From the NCBI RefSeq assembly GCF_005877905.1, contig NZ_SWDV01000038.1:19313-83312 (forward strand): DNA of 64,000 bases, written 5' to 3'. The DNA comes from Pseudomonas nicosulfuronedens (GTDB taxonomy: Bacteria > Pseudomonadota > Gammaproteobacteria > Pseudomonadales > Pseudomonadaceae). This document shows positions 19,747 through 28,581 of the stretch, piece by piece. The translations under genes and the position numbers were made by a program. Every line of letters begins with the position of its first letter. Position 1 is the stretch's first letter. The notes under the pieces are model-generated. The model was not told the origin of the DNA, searched no databases, and saw nothing but the letters and a program-made list of their open reading frames with translations.

Positions 19747-22371
19747 TCAGAAGGGCAGGCTGAGGGCGGGATCGACCGCTTTCAGCTGGGTGCGGAACAC
19801 TTCCTTGATGCGTTCCAGTTCTTCCTGGGAATCCGCCTCGAAACGCAGGACCAGCACCGGAGTGGTGTTGGACGCACGAACCAGGCCCCAGCCTTTGGGG
19901 TAATCCACGCGCACGCCGTCGAGGGTGGTGAGGTTGGCTTCACCCCACTGGCCACGGGCCTGCAGCGCTTCGATCAGGGCGAACTTGCCCTCGTCGGTGA
20001 CGGTGATGTTGATTTCCGGGGTGGAGATGTCCATCGGGAACGCGGAGAACACGCGCTCGGCGTCGCGCTTGTCCAGGCTGATGATTTCCAGCAGGCGCGC
20101 GGCGCTGTAGATGCCATCGTCGAAGCCGTACCAGCGTTCCTTGAAGAAGATATGGCCGCTCATTTCGCCAGCGAGCAGCGCGCCGGTTTCCTTCATCTTC
20201 TTCTTGATCAGCGAGTGGCCGGTCTTCCACATCACCGGGCGACCGCCGTAGCCGCTGATCAGCGAGATCAGGCGACGGGTGCATTTGACGTCGAAGATGA
20301 TGTCGGCGCCCGGATTGCGCGATACCACGTCCTTGGCGAACAGCATCAGCAGGCGGTCGGGGTAGATGATGGTGCCTTCGTTGGTCACCACGCCCACGCG
20401 GTCGCCGTCGCCGTCGAAGGCCAGGCCGAGGTCGGCGCCGGTCTCTTTCACCTTGGCGATCAGGTCTTCCAGGTTCTCGGGCTTGCCCGGGTCCGGATGG
20501 TGGTTGGGGAAGGTGCCGTCGACGTCGCAGTACAGCGGGATCACGGTGCAGCCCAGGGCCTCGATCAGTTGCGGGGCGATCACACCGGCCACGCCGTTGC
20601 CGCAGTCCACCACCACTTTCAGCGGCTTGGCCAGGGCGATGTCGTCGCGGATCTGCTGGAAGTAGCGCGGCAGAATGTCGACCTGCTGCACGCTGCCCAC
20701 GCCGGAGGCGAGATCGCCATTCTGGATGCGCTCGCGCAGCGCCTGGATCTGCTCGTTGGCCAGGGTCTCGCCGGCGACGACGATCTTGAAACCGTTGTAG
20801 TCCGGCGGGTTGTGGCTGCCGGTGAGCATCACGCCCGACTTGCCTTCCAGGACGTTGGCCGCGTAGTACAGGACCGGAGTCGGCACCATGCCGACGTCGG
20901 TGACCTGGCAGCCGCAGTCGAGCAGACCCTGGATGAGGTGCTGGACCAGCTCGGGGCCGGACAGGCGGCCGTCGCGGCCCACGGAAACGCACGGCTCGCC
21001 GCGCGCAAGGCTTTCGGAGCCGATCGCACGGCCGACCCAGTAGGCGGTCTCGGTGGTCAGGGTGTCGCCGACCACGCCACGGATGTCGTAGGCGCGGAAG
21101 ATGCTGGCGGGCAGCTGCGGGGCTTTAGGCGTGCTCATAGCGGGTGTTTGCTCCAATCCCAGGAGATCCTGGTCTTCATCAAGAATGTCGATGTCCAGAA
21201 TGTCGGTGTTCTGGAATAGCGGATCGACCAATGGCGTATCAGTGGCAGCGGCCGGGGCGCTGGCAGCGGCAACAGCCGGAACCGGCTGGGCGGCGACTGC
21301 AGGCGCGGCGGGGACGCCGGCACCGGGTGTTTCGGTCTTGCGGCGCGGCTGACGGGCCAGCGCCTGAGCCAGCGCCTGCAGGCTCGGCAGGCTCAGCTCA
21401 GGAGCTTTGGCAGTGCGTTGGCCGGCGAGTTCCTGAATGAACTGCCCCAGGGCCTGGGCATCCTTGCTGACGCGGCGCTGCATCGCACTTTGCGCAAGAT
21501 AGAGACCGAGCAGGCCGCCCACCAGGGCGAGCAGCGCGGCGATGCCCAGCAGGGTCGGCGAGTACAGCGGGTTGGTGATGGTCGGGCCCGGGGTGAAGCT
21601 CAGCTTCCAGTTGGGGTTGCCGCTGGACAGACTGATTGGCGCGGCGTCACCGGCCTGGCCGCGCTGCAGCAATACCTGCGCTGGCGAGTTGCCAAACTGC
21701 TGGGACAGCTGCAGCTGGCCGATATCGGTGGACATCGGCGGCAGACTGCCGAGCAGGCGCTGCAGGTCGACCACCAGCAGCAGCGAGCCCTGGATGGTGT
21801 TGTCCGCACCGCGCAGGGCAATGGGGCTGTAGACCAGCCAGCGGGTGCCGACCTTGTAGGCCTCCGGCGCCACGGCCTGGCCGCTCTCGACGCGGTGCAG
21901 CATGTCCAGCGCGGCATAGTTGAGCGGGCCGGGGCGGGACGTGTCCTGCACGGCCTGGCCATTGGCGTTCAGGTGAACGTCCAGCAGTGCGTCCAGATGG
22001 CCCTGGGTCAGGGTCTTCTCCAGCGCGGCGATGCGTGTCGGATCATTGCTCTGCAGGGCCGGCAGCAACTGCGGGTCGCTCGCCATGGCGCGGCTGTCCG
22101 CGGCCAGCAGGCTGAGAGACTGGCGCAGCGTACCGGCCTGGCTTTCCGACCAGGCGCTGCTCAGTTGTGCGACGTGGGTCCTGTCTGCCTGGCCGAACAG
22201 GCTGAACCACAGCAGCGCGCCGGCCGCCGCCACGCCACCGACGGTAAGTGCGAGGGCGGGCAGCAGCGGCTTGAGGTCGACCTTGGCCGCGGGGCCTTTG
22301 ACGGCCTTCTCCGCCGGAACCAGTTCCGGCAGTTCGGCGCTGTCCTTGGCAGTGCGTTGGAAAAGTTTCAT
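19747..22371 (-). CDS. algC: Phosphomannomutase/phosphoglucomutase AlgC, long membrane-anchored form
   Basis: The last 463 residues (from ATG 21138) are classic AlgC, which makes mannose-1-P and glucose-1-P for alginate, LPS and rhamnolipid. The phosphoserine loop is MLTGSHNPPDYNG (Ser108), the metal loop FDGDGDRVG, and the phosphate loop RASNTTPVLVLRFE. The frame continues without a stop for 411 more codons to an ATG at 22371 preceded by GAGGAG with good spacing, giving 874 residues. That extension has a membrane helix at about 37-58, a periplasmic sensor-like region (60-265), a second helix (about 277-297) and an Ala/Pro-rich linker. The internal ATG has only a distant GGAG. Both products may exist. 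Confidence 0.9.
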   Translation of the reverse strand: MKLFQRTAKDSAELPELVPAEKAVKGPAAKVDLKPLLPALALTVGGVAAAGALLWFSLFGQADRTHVAQLSSAWSESQAGTLRQSLSLLAADSRAMASDPQLLPALQSNDPTRIAALEKTLTQGHLDALLDVHLNANGQAVQDTSRPGPLNYAALDMLHRVESGQAVAPEAYKVGTRWLVYSPIALRGADNTIQGSLLLVVDLQRLLGSLPPMSTDIGQLQLSQQFGNSPAQVLLQRGQAGDAAPISLSSGNPNWKLSFTPGPTITNPLYSPTLLGIAALLALVGGLLGLYLAQSAMQRRVSKDAQALGQFIQELAGQRTAKAPELSLPSLQALAQALARQPRRKTETPGAGVPAAPAVAAQPVPAVAAASAPAAATDTPLVDPLFQNTDILDIDILDEDQDLLGLEQTPAMSTPKAPQLPASIFRAYDIRGVVGDTLTTETAYWVGRAIGSESLARGEPCVSVGRDGRLSGPELVQHLIQGLLDCGCQVTDVGMVPTPVLYYAANVLEGKSGVMLTGSHNPPDYNGFKIVVAGETLANEQIQALRERIQNGDLASGVGSVQQVDILPRYFQQIRDDIALAKPLKVVVDCGNGVAGVIAPQLIEALGCTVIPLYCDVDGTFPNHHPDPGKPENLEDLIAKVKETGADLGLAFDGDGDRVGVVTNEGTIIYPDRLLMLFAKDVVSRNPGADIIFDVKCTRRLISLISGYGGRPVMWKTGHSLIKKKMKETGALLAGEMSGHIFFKERWYGFDDGIYSAARLLEIISLDKRDAERVFSAFPMDISTPEINITVTDEGKFALIEALQARGQWGEANLTTLDGVRVDYPKGWGLVRASNTTPVLVLRFEADSQEELERIKEVFRTQLKAVDPALSLPF

Positions 22372-22411
22372 GCAACGTCTCCTCGGCGATTCATCCTGAA
22401 AGGGTAAAGGG

Positions 22412-22867
22412 TCAATGGCTGCCGGAATGACCGAAGCCGCCGGCGCCGCGCTGGCTTTCGTCGAAACTCTCGACCAGCTCGAAGTGCGCCTGCACCACCG
22501 GCACCAGTACCAACTGGGCGATGCGCTCGCCAATGGCGATCTTGAAGGCCGTCTGGCCGCGGTTCCAGCAGGAGACCATCAGCTCGCCCTGGTAGTCCGA
22601 GTCGATCAGGCCGACCAGGTTGCCCAGCACGATGCCGTGCTTGTGGCCCAGGCCCGAGCGTGGAAGGATCAGCGCGGCCAGGCCGGGATCGGCGACATAG
22701 ATGGACAGGCCAGTGGGGATCAGTACGGTCTGGCCCGGCTCGAGGACGCAGTCCTCCTTGAGCATGGCGCGCAGGTCGAGGCCGGCGGAACCCGGGGTGG
22801 CGTACTGCGGCAGCGGGAAGTCGCTGCCCAGGCGGGGGTCGAGGATCTTGGCTTGCAGGGAATGCAT
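22412..22867 (-). CDS. dut: dUTP pyrophosphatase
   Basis: 151-residue trimeric dUTPase that hydrolyses dUTP to dUMP. Family motifs are in order: [13 protein letters not shown] (motif 1), [11 protein letters not shown] (motif 2), [17 protein letters not shown] (motif 3), [10 protein letters not shown] (motif 4) and [10 protein letters not shown] (motif 5, last residues). Length is normal. It begins 7 bases after the coaBC stop, and the algC start lies 40 bases downstream. Confidence 0.97.
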   Translation of the reverse strand: MHSLQAKILDPRLGSDFPLPQYATPGSAGLDLRAMLKEDCVLEPGQTVLIPTGLSIYVADPGLAALILPRSGLGHKHGIVLGNLVGLIDSDYQGELMVSCWNRGQTAFKIAIGERIAQLVLVPVVQAHFELVESFDESQRGAGGFGHSGSH

Positions 22868-22874
22868 TGAGTTC

Positions 22875-24083
22875 TCAGTGTTGATTGATGCGTTCGGCGA
22901 TGAAGGCGATCAGCTGGCGGGCGATCTTGCCCTTGCTGGTCTGGGCGAACGCAGTCTTGTGCAATTCGCGGTCGATGACCGTGATGGCGTTCTCTTCACT
23001 ATTGAAGCCGATGGACGGATTTGCGACGTCATTGGCGACAATCAGGTCGAGATTCTTGTCCTTGAGCTTGCGCGAGGCGTACTCGAGCAGGTTCTCGGTC
23101 TCCGCGGCGAAGCCGACACTGAAGGGCCGGTCCTCGCGCAGCGAGAGGGTGGCGAGGATGTCGGGATTGCGCACCAGCTGCAAGAGCAGGCCGTCACCGG
23201 TGGTGGGGTCTTTCTTGAGTTTCTGCGTGGCGACCAGTTCCGGGCGGTAGTCGGCTACGGCGGCGGAAGCGATCAGGATGTCGGCCGGCATCGCCGCTTC
23301 GCAGGCGGCGAGCATGTCGCGGGCGCTGACTACGTCGACGCGGCTCACGCGGTCCGGGGTCGGCAGGTGCACGGGGCCGGTCACCAGGGTCACGCGGGCG
23401 CCGGCTTCGGCGGCCGCTTCGGCCAGGGCGAAGCCCATCTTCCCGGAGCTGTGGTTGGTGATGTAGCGCACCGGGTCGATGTTTTCCTGAGTCGGCCCTG
23501 CGGTGATCAGGATGTGCTGGCCGGTCAGGGCCTTGAACTCGAAGCAGTCGGCGGCCAGTTGTGCCAGCTCCTCGGCCTCGAGCATGCGCCCTGGTCCGAC
23601 GTCGCCGCAGGCCTGGCTGCCCGCGGCGGGGCCGAAGAAGTGCAGGCCGCGGCTACGCAGCAGCTCGGCATTCACCTGGGTGGCCGGGTCGCGCCACATG
23701 GCCTGGTTCATCGCGGGGGCCAGGGCGACCTGCGCGTCGGTGGCGAGCACCAGGGTGGTCAGCAGGTCATTGGCCACGCCCTGGGCCAGGCGCGCCATCA
23801 GGTCGGCGGTGGCGGGGGCGATCAGTACCAGGTCGGCCCAGCGGGCCAGCTCGATATGCCCCATGGCCGCTTCGGCGGCAGGGTCGAGCAGGTCCAGGTG
23901 CACCGGGTGTCCGGAAAGGGCCTGAAGGGTGAGCGGCGTGATGAACTCGCGGCCACCCTGGGTCATCACGACACGCACCTCGGCGCCCTGGTCGCGCAAC
24001 CGGCGGACCAGTTCGGCGCTCTTGTAGGCGGCGATACCGCCGCCGACGCCCAGAACGATGCGTTTACGATAGAGCCGCTGCAT
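22875..24083 (-). CDS. coaBC: Bifunctional phosphopantothenoylcysteine decarboxylase/synthetase
   Basis: 402-residue flavoprotein of coenzyme A synthesis (also called Dfp). The N-terminal CoaC domain has [22 protein letters not shown], the active-site [11 protein letters not shown] and the cysteine loop [12 protein letters not shown] near 158. The C-terminal CoaB domain has [26 protein letters not shown] and ADYRPE...KLKKD. Both catalytic regions look intact. It is the first gene of the coaBC-dut-algC-argB cluster and divergent from radC. Confidence 0.96.
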   Translation of the reverse strand: MQRLYRKRIVLGVGGGIAAYKSAELVRRLRDQGAEVRVVMTQGGREFITPLTLQALSGHPVHLDLLDPAAEAAMGHIELARWADLVLIAPATADLMARLAQGVANDLLTTLVLATDAQVALAPAMNQAMWRDPATQVNAELLRSRGLHFFGPAAGSQACGDVGPGRMLEAEELAQLAADCFEFKALTGQHILITAGPTQENIDPVRYITNHSSGKMGFALAEAAAEAGARVTLVTGPVHLPTPDRVSRVDVVSARDMLAACEAAMPADILIASAAVADYRPELVATQKLKKDPTTGDGLLLQLVRNPDILATLSLREDRPFSVGFAAETENLLEYASRKLKDKNLDLIVANDVANPSIGFNSEENAITVIDRELHKTAFAQTSKGKIARQLIAFIAERINQH

Positions 24084-24225
24084 AGGCCAGCCTTAAATAC
24101 GGAAATGGATGACGCGCGCTGAAGCCGATGACGCCTCCCCAGGCCTCCGGCCGCGCGCAGCGAGGGGGCTAAGATAGCACAGCGCCTGCGCCGGAACAGC
24201 GGGCGGACCAGACCTGGGAGGTTGC

Positions 24226-24900
24226 GTGAGAATTCTGGATTGGCCTGCGTCGGAGCGCCCCCGGGAGCGCTTGCTCGAACAGGGAGCAGCAAGCCTGAGC
24301 GATGCTGAATTGCTGGCCATCTTCCTGCGCACCGGTGTCACCGGTTGCAGTGCCGTCGACCTGGCGCGCCGGCTTCTGGTTGAGTTCGGCAGTTTGCGCG
24401 CGCTGCTGGAGGCCGACCTTGACGCGTTCTGCAGCCATCGCGGGTTGGGGCCGGCCAAGTTCACCCAGCTCCAGGCGGTGCTGGAAATGGGGCGCCGGCA
24501 CCTGGCCGAGGACATGGACCGTGGCCCCGCCCTGGAAAGCCCGCAGGCAGTGCGTGACTTCCTCAAGGCGCGGCTGCGCCACGAGCCCCACGAGGTCTTC
24601 GCCTGCCTGTTCCTGGACAATCGACACCGCCTGCTGGACTTCGAAGTGCTGTTCCACGGTTCCATCGACAGTGCCAGCGTCTACCCCCGGCAGATCGTCA
24701 AGCGCGCCCTGGCGCATAACGCCGCTGCGCTGATCCTGGCCCACAACCACCCCTCAGGGATCGCCGAGCCGAGCCAGTCCGACGACCTGCTGACCCGCCG
24801 CATCGTACAGGCGCTGGCGCTGATCGACGTGCGCGTGCTCGATCACTTCATCGTTGGTGACGGCGAGCCACAGTCAATGGCCGAGCTGGGGATGCTCTGA
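24226..24900 (+). CDS. radC: RadC-family JAB-domain protein
   Basis: 224-residue protein. The N-terminal helix-hairpin-helix region ([41 protein letters not shown]) precedes an MPN/JAB domain with the metal motif [17 protein letters not shown] near 168-184. The domain looks catalytically complete, but the activity of RadC proteins is unsettled. The start is GTG at 24226 behind GGGAGG. Its 3' end overlaps the convergent next gene by 27 bases. Confidence 0.95.
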   Translation: MRILDWPASERPRERLLEQGAASLSDAELLAIFLRTGVTGCSAVDLARRLLVEFGSLRALLEADLDAFCSHRGLGPAKFTQLQAVLEMGRRHLAEDMDRGPALESPQAVRDFLKARLRHEPHEVFACLFLDNRHRLLDFEVLFHGSIDSASVYPRQIVKRALAHNAAALILAHNHPSGIAEPSQSDDLLTRRIVQALALIDVRVLDHFIVGDGEPQSMAELGML

Positions 24901-25443
24901 GACGCGCCGCTGGATGTCGCGCAGCAGGCGCCGGCGGATCAGTCCGCTGACCGGGCGGATAGCGAGCCAGTAAGGGGTGAACAGCAGGCGGCTGCGGCGG
25001 TCCGGACAGTGCACGCGGGTTTCCGTGCGGACATGGGTGAAGCCGTCCTGCTCTGCCGGTGCGCAGGAAAAATGCAGCATCAGCCTGGGCGTACCGGGTT
25101 CGGCGAAGCGCCGGAAGGCGTCGCCGTCGGCGCACGGACGCAGGCCGAAGTCGCTGCGCCAGAAGCGCCCGACCAGTCCATAGGCGATCTCGTGATTGCC
25201 ATGGCGGCCCAGCAGGGTGAATTCATGCAAGCCGAAGCGTGGACGATCCTCCAGGGCATTGCGCAGCCCCAGGTGCAGGGCGAGCCGTGCAGGCGCCTCG
25301 CGGATCTGCAGGAGGCGCTGCACCAGCGGGTCGTGCTCGGCGGTCAGCTGGCTCACTGCGTCCAGCACCTGCCCGGGCGACGCCCGCATGGTCAGCGAGT
25401 GCCGCTCGGCGAACTGGAACTCGGGCAGCAGATGGTCGAGCAA
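24874..25443 (-). CDS. Hypothetical protein, possibly SRPBCC/DUF2867-like
   Basis: About 189 residues if TTG at 25443 starts it ([30 protein letters not shown]); an ATG at 25389 would give 171. Features such as [59 protein letters not shown] recall the C-terminal strand and long helix of START/SRPBCC-fold proteins such as DUF2867; this is a guess from pattern only. It begins right after the peptide-binding protein stop and overlaps radC in the convergent sense, so it is probably the distal gene of that transcript. Confidence 0.65.
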   Translation of the reverse strand: MLDHLLPEFQFAERHSLTMRASPGQVLDAVSQLTAEHDPLVQRLLQIREAPARLALHLGLRNALEDRPRFGLHEFTLLGRHGNHEIAYGLVGRFWRSDFGLRPCADGDAFRRFAEPGTPRLMLHFSCAPAEQDGFTHVRTETRVHCPDRRSRLLFTPYWLAIRPVSGLIRRRLLRDIQRRVSEHPQLGH

Positions 25444-25451
25444 TTCGCTGC

Positions 25452-27023
25452 TCAGAGCTGCACCTTCGAGTAGTCCTGGCGGCCGAAAGGGTTCACCGTG
25501 TAGCCCTTGACGTTCTGGCGGGTCAGCGCCGAGGCGGTCGGGTGTGCCAGCGGCAGCCACAGCGCCTGGTCGTGGATGATTTGCTGCGCCTGGTGATACA
25601 GCTCGCTGCGCTTGGCCTGGTCCGCTACCGCCTTGCCCTGGCTGATCAGGCCGTCGAGCTTGTCGTCGCAGTAGCGCGCGAAGTTCAGCCCGGATTTCAC
25701 GCTGGCGCAGGAGAACTGCGGGGTGAGGAAGTTATCCGGGTCGCCGTTGTCGCCGGCCCAGCCCATGAACAGCAGGTCATGCTCGCCGGCCTTGGCGCGG
25801 CGGATCAGCTCGCCCCACTCGATCACGCGGATCTCGGCCTGGATGCCGATCTGTGCCAGGTCCGCCTGCAGCAGCTGCGCGCCGACGCTGGGGTTGGGGT
25901 TGAGCAGGCTGCCGGAGGGGCGGGTCCAGATAGTGGTCTTGAAGCCGTCCTTGTGCCCGGCCTCGGCCAGCAGCGCGCGAGCCTTGTCCAGGTCGCGGGG
26001 GTAGCCGGGGATGTCCTTGGCGTAGCTCCAGGTGTTGGGCGGGTAGACGCCATCGGCGGTGGTGGCGCTGCCGGCGAACACGCTCTTGAGGTAGGTGTCC
26101 TTGTCGAAGGCGAGGTTGATCGCCTGGCGTACCTTGGGATTGTCCAGCGGCGGGTGCTGGCTGTTGATGCCGACGAAGGCGGTCATGAAGGCCGGGGTCT
26201 GTTCGACCTTCAGGCTGGCGTCCTTGGTAGCGGCCTCTACGTCCAGCGGCTTGGGCGACAGGGCGATCTGGCATTCGCCGCGCTTGAGCTTCTGCAGGCG
26301 CACGCTGGCGTCCGGGGTGATGGCGAACACCAGGTTATCCACAGCTGGCTTGCCGCCGAAGTACTCGGTGTTGGCGGCGTAGCGCACCACGGCGTCCTTC
26401 TGGAAACGCTTGAAGACGAAGGGGCCGGTGCCGATCGGCTGGGCGTTGAGCTTCTCCGGGGTGCCGGCCTTCATCAACTGGTCGGCGTACTCGGCCGAAT
26501 AGATGGAGGCGAAGCCCATGCTGAGCATTGCCAGAAAGGTGGCGTCCGGGTGGTTGAGGCTGAAGCGTACATGGTGCTCATCGACCTTCTCCACGGCCTT
26601 GACCAGGCTCGGCAGCTGCATCGACTGGGCATGGGGGAAGCCGCTCTGGGCGACCTTGTGCCAGGGCTGGGCCGGGTCGAGCATGCGCTGGAAGCTGAAC
26701 ACCACGTCGTCGGCGGCAAGCGTCCGGCTCGGCTTGAAGTAGTCGGTGTGGTGGAAGGCCACGCCGTCGCGCAGCTGGAAGTCATAGGTCAGGCCATCGT
26801 CGGAGACCTTCCAGCTCTCGGCCAGGCTCGGCACCACTTCGCCGCGGGCGGCATCGAAGTCCACCAGGCGGTTCATCAGCACGTCGGCCGAGGCGTTGGT
26901 GGTGGTCAGCGAGTTGTACTGGACCACGTCGAAGCCTTCGGGGCTGGCTTCGGTGCACACGCTCAGCGAGGCGGCGCTGGCGAGAGCAGGGGAAAGCAGG
27001 AGGGCGAGAAGGGCAAGACGCAT
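25452..27023 (-). CDS. Dipeptide/peptide ABC transporter substrate-binding protein
   Basis: 523-residue periplasmic SBP (family 5, DppA type). A signal peptide MRLALLALLLSPALASA is followed by ASLSVCTEASPEGFDVVQYNSLTTTNASADVLMNRLVDFD; the signature AESWKVSDDGLTYDFQLRDGVAFH occurs near 65-90. ATG 27023 has GGAG 8-11 bases upstream. The matching permease and ATPase genes are not adjacent, so it is an orphan SBP serving a transporter encoded elsewhere; several such DppA paralogues are known in Pseudomonas. Confidence 0.93.
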   Translation of the reverse strand: MRLALLALLLSPALASAASLSVCTEASPEGFDVVQYNSLTTTNASADVLMNRLVDFDAARGEVVPSLAESWKVSDDGLTYDFQLRDGVAFHHTDYFKPSRTLAADDVVFSFQRMLDPAQPWHKVAQSGFPHAQSMQLPSLVKAVEKVDEHHVRFSLNHPDATFLAMLSMGFASIYSAEYADQLMKAGTPEKLNAQPIGTGPFVFKRFQKDAVVRYAANTEYFGGKPAVDNLVFAITPDASVRLQKLKRGECQIALSPKPLDVEAATKDASLKVEQTPAFMTAFVGINSQHPPLDNPKVRQAINLAFDKDTYLKSVFAGSATTADGVYPPNTWSYAKDIPGYPRDLDKARALLAEAGHKDGFKTTIWTRPSGSLLNPNPSVGAQLLQADLAQIGIQAEIRVIEWGELIRRAKAGEHDLLFMGWAGDNGDPDNFLTPQFSCASVKSGLNFARYCDDKLDGLISQGKAVADQAKRSELYHQAQQIIHDQALWLPLAHPTASALTRQNVKGYTVNPFGRQDYSKVQL

Positions 27024-27388
27024 GACGGACTCCGTGTAAGCTGGCAAGATGCCCATCCGCGAGGCTGGGCGGGTCATGCAAGGCTGTTGGCAGCCTCGAA
27101 GGAGCTACCCTAGACCAAGCCGCCGCCCGTCACAACGATGACAGGCGACGAACGGCACCAGTGCCGCGGCCCGCGGGGGCTGGCGTCGGCTTTTTCGAGT
27201 CATGCTTTCCCTTGCAGCTGGAAGTGTCTTTCTGATATAAAGCTGCGCTCTTTTCTGGGGCCCTGCTCTGATCCTGCGACTCGATCGCGGCGAAGCGGCA
27301 GTTAAGACCCCGGTGAAACTGAGAATCCTATTGAGTTAAGCAGCCAACCCATGCCGGGTTTGGCATGTGGTTTACAGAGGGCTGAGCC
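27024..27388 (+). promoter_or_regulatory. rpmB-rpmG promoter and long leader
   Basis: A 365-base gap. TTGCAG (27212-27217), an 18-bp spacer and TATAAA (27236-27241) form a good sigma-70 promoter about 140 bases ahead of rpmB. The transcribed leader contains CATGCC-GGGTTT-GGCATG (27351-27368), a perfect 6-bp hairpin ending about 10 bases before the AGAGGG ribosome site. No other gene seen. Confidence 0.6.
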
Positions 27389-27625
27389 ATGTCGAGAGTT
27401 TGCCAAGTGACCGGTAAGGGTCCGGTTACCGGGAACAACATTTCCCACGCACACAACAAAACCCGCCGCCGTTTCCTGCCGAACCTGCAGCACCACCGTT
27501 TCTGGGTTGAATCCGAGAAGCGCTTCGTGCGTCTGCGCGTTTCCGCCAAAGGCATGCGTATCATCGACAAGCGTGGCATCGAGGCCGTTCTGAACGACCT
27601 GCGCGCCCGCGGCGAAAAATTCTAA
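27389..27625 (+). CDS. rpmB: 50S ribosomal protein L28
   Basis: 78-residue ribosomal protein: [46 protein letters not shown]..., with the invariant C-terminal [22 protein letters not shown] lies about 8 bases before the ATG. It is followed by rpmG after 12 bases, the universal pair. Confidence 0.98.
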   Translation: MSRVCQVTGKGPVTGNNISHAHNKTRRRFLPNLQHHRFWVESEKRFVRLRVSAKGMRIIDKRGIEAVLNDLRARGEKF

Positions 27626-27637
27626 GGAGCTGCAGTC

Positions 27638-27793
27638 ATGCGCGAACTGATCCGTTTGGTGTCCAGCGCCGGTACCGGCCACTTCTACACCACCGACAAG
27701 AACAAGCGTACCAAGCCTGAGAAAATCGAGATCAAGAAATACGATCCGGTTGTTCGCAAGCACGTGATCTACAAGGAAGCCAAGATCAAGTAA
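27638..27793 (+). CDS. rpmG: 50S ribosomal protein L33
   Basis: 51-residue ribosomal protein reading [20 protein letters not shown], then [17 protein letters not shown] and [14 protein letters not shown]. The start ATG at 27638 follows AAGGAG by 8 bases; stop TAA at 27791-27793. This is the cysteine-free (C-) form of L33, which does not need zinc, since the usual CxxC pairs are absent. Confidence 0.97.
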   Translation: MRELIRLVSSAGTGHFYTTDKNKRTKPEKIEIKKYDPVVRKHVIYKEAKIK

Positions 27794-27814
27794 TTGATCT
27801 TCGCCCTTGTGAAG

Positions 27815-27842
27815 AAACCCGCCCCTCGTGGCGGGTTTTTTC
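27815..27842 (+). terminator. Terminator of rpmB-rpmG
   Basis: AAACCCGCC and GGCGGGTTT form a 9-bp stem followed by further Ts, 22 bases after the rpmG stop. Confidence 0.88.
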
Positions 27843-27843
27843 T

Positions 27844-27906
27844 TGCCTGCCGTTTTTCCTGTGAAACGGCAGGCACAAAAAAGCCCGCCATTCGGCGGGC
27901 TTTTTC
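27844..27906. terminator. Second and third hairpins between rpmG and cupin gene
   Basis: TGCCTGCCGTTT (27844-27855) pairs perfectly with AAACGGCAGGCA (27864-27875). Immediately next, AAAAAAGCCCGCC and GGCGGGCTTTTT (27877-27905) form a symmetric bidirectional terminator 13 bases from the cupin stop. With the rpmG hairpin, three stems lie in tandem. Confidence 0.8.
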
Positions 27907-27918
27907 AGGTTCGGGTGC

Positions 27919-28281
27919 TCAGGCCTTCTGCTCGAAGATCACATAGACCTTGCGGCAGGGCTCCAGTACTTCCCAGGTGCCGCTGAAGCCGGCCGGGATG
28001 ACGAAGCGGTCGCCGACGCGCACGGTCTTGGCGCCGCCATTGGCGTCACGGATCACCGACACACCCTGGAGAATCTCGCAGTACTCGTGCTCGGTGTAGC
28101 TGACGTTCCAGTGGCCCGGCTCGCCTTCCCAGATGCCCACGTTGAACTGGCCGCAGTCGCTGGCGTAGTGGTTGCGTACGTTCTGCGCCGGGTCGCCCTT
28201 GATGATGCGGTCCGGGGCGGGACGGTAGTGTTCGGGGGCGGTGGTGGCCTGGGCGAAATCGACGATCTGCTCGACGTTCAT
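27919..28281 (-). CDS. Cupin-domain protein (EutQ/DUF861-like)
   Basis: 120-residue single-domain cupin. The first motif is in GEPGHWNVSYTEHEYCEILQGVSVIRD (His, Glu, Glu at about 56-70) and the second in VRVGDRFVIPAGFSGTWEVLEPCRKVYVIF. DUF861 cupins are often found with polyamine or ethanolamine catabolism; here it is divergent from kauB, which supports a role near polyamine use. In PAO1, as I recall, an aminotransferase gene (gabT2) lies between the two; it is missing here. Confidence 0.85.
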   Translation of the reverse strand: MNVEQIVDFAQATTAPEHYRPAPDRIIKGDPAQNVRNHYASDCGQFNVGIWEGEPGHWNVSYTEHEYCEILQGVSVIRDANGGAKTVRVGDRFVIPAGFSGTWEVLEPCRKVYVIFEQKA

Positions 28282-28581
28282 GGCGGTCTCGGTTCTTTAG
28301 AGTTGTTGGCGAGAGTGCGTGCGGGCACGCGCAGCGCTGTTGGATATTTACTCCGAAGCGGCTGTCGGAAAACCATCAGCCGACGAATCGAGGCAGTCTA
28401 TGTTTAATAAAACGAACGTGACAAGGCCATTTGGCCGCTTAGTGTAAAAAATATTGAAAATTGGCTGCCTCCGGTTTAGGGTGGCGAACAGCATGCGTTC
28501 GCTCCGCCTTGCGATATTTTTGACAGCGCGCCCGCCGGGCGCCTGCACCTGATAAGTACATTAATAAGAGGACACGTTGTC
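28282..28581. promoter_or_regulatory. Divergent control region of cupin gene and kauB
   Basis: 300 AT-rich bases without a gene. It contains GCGCCC-GCC-GGGCGC (28528-28542), a perfect short inverted repeat in the presumed kauB leader, and AAGAGGA as the kauB ribosome site. I could not fix a promoter or a PauR site with confidence. Confidence 0.5.

Noticed and set aside
22372..22533. Further extension of algC to the first in-frame start at 22533
   Set aside because: It would run into dut coding sequence, and ATG 22371 has a strong ribosome site.
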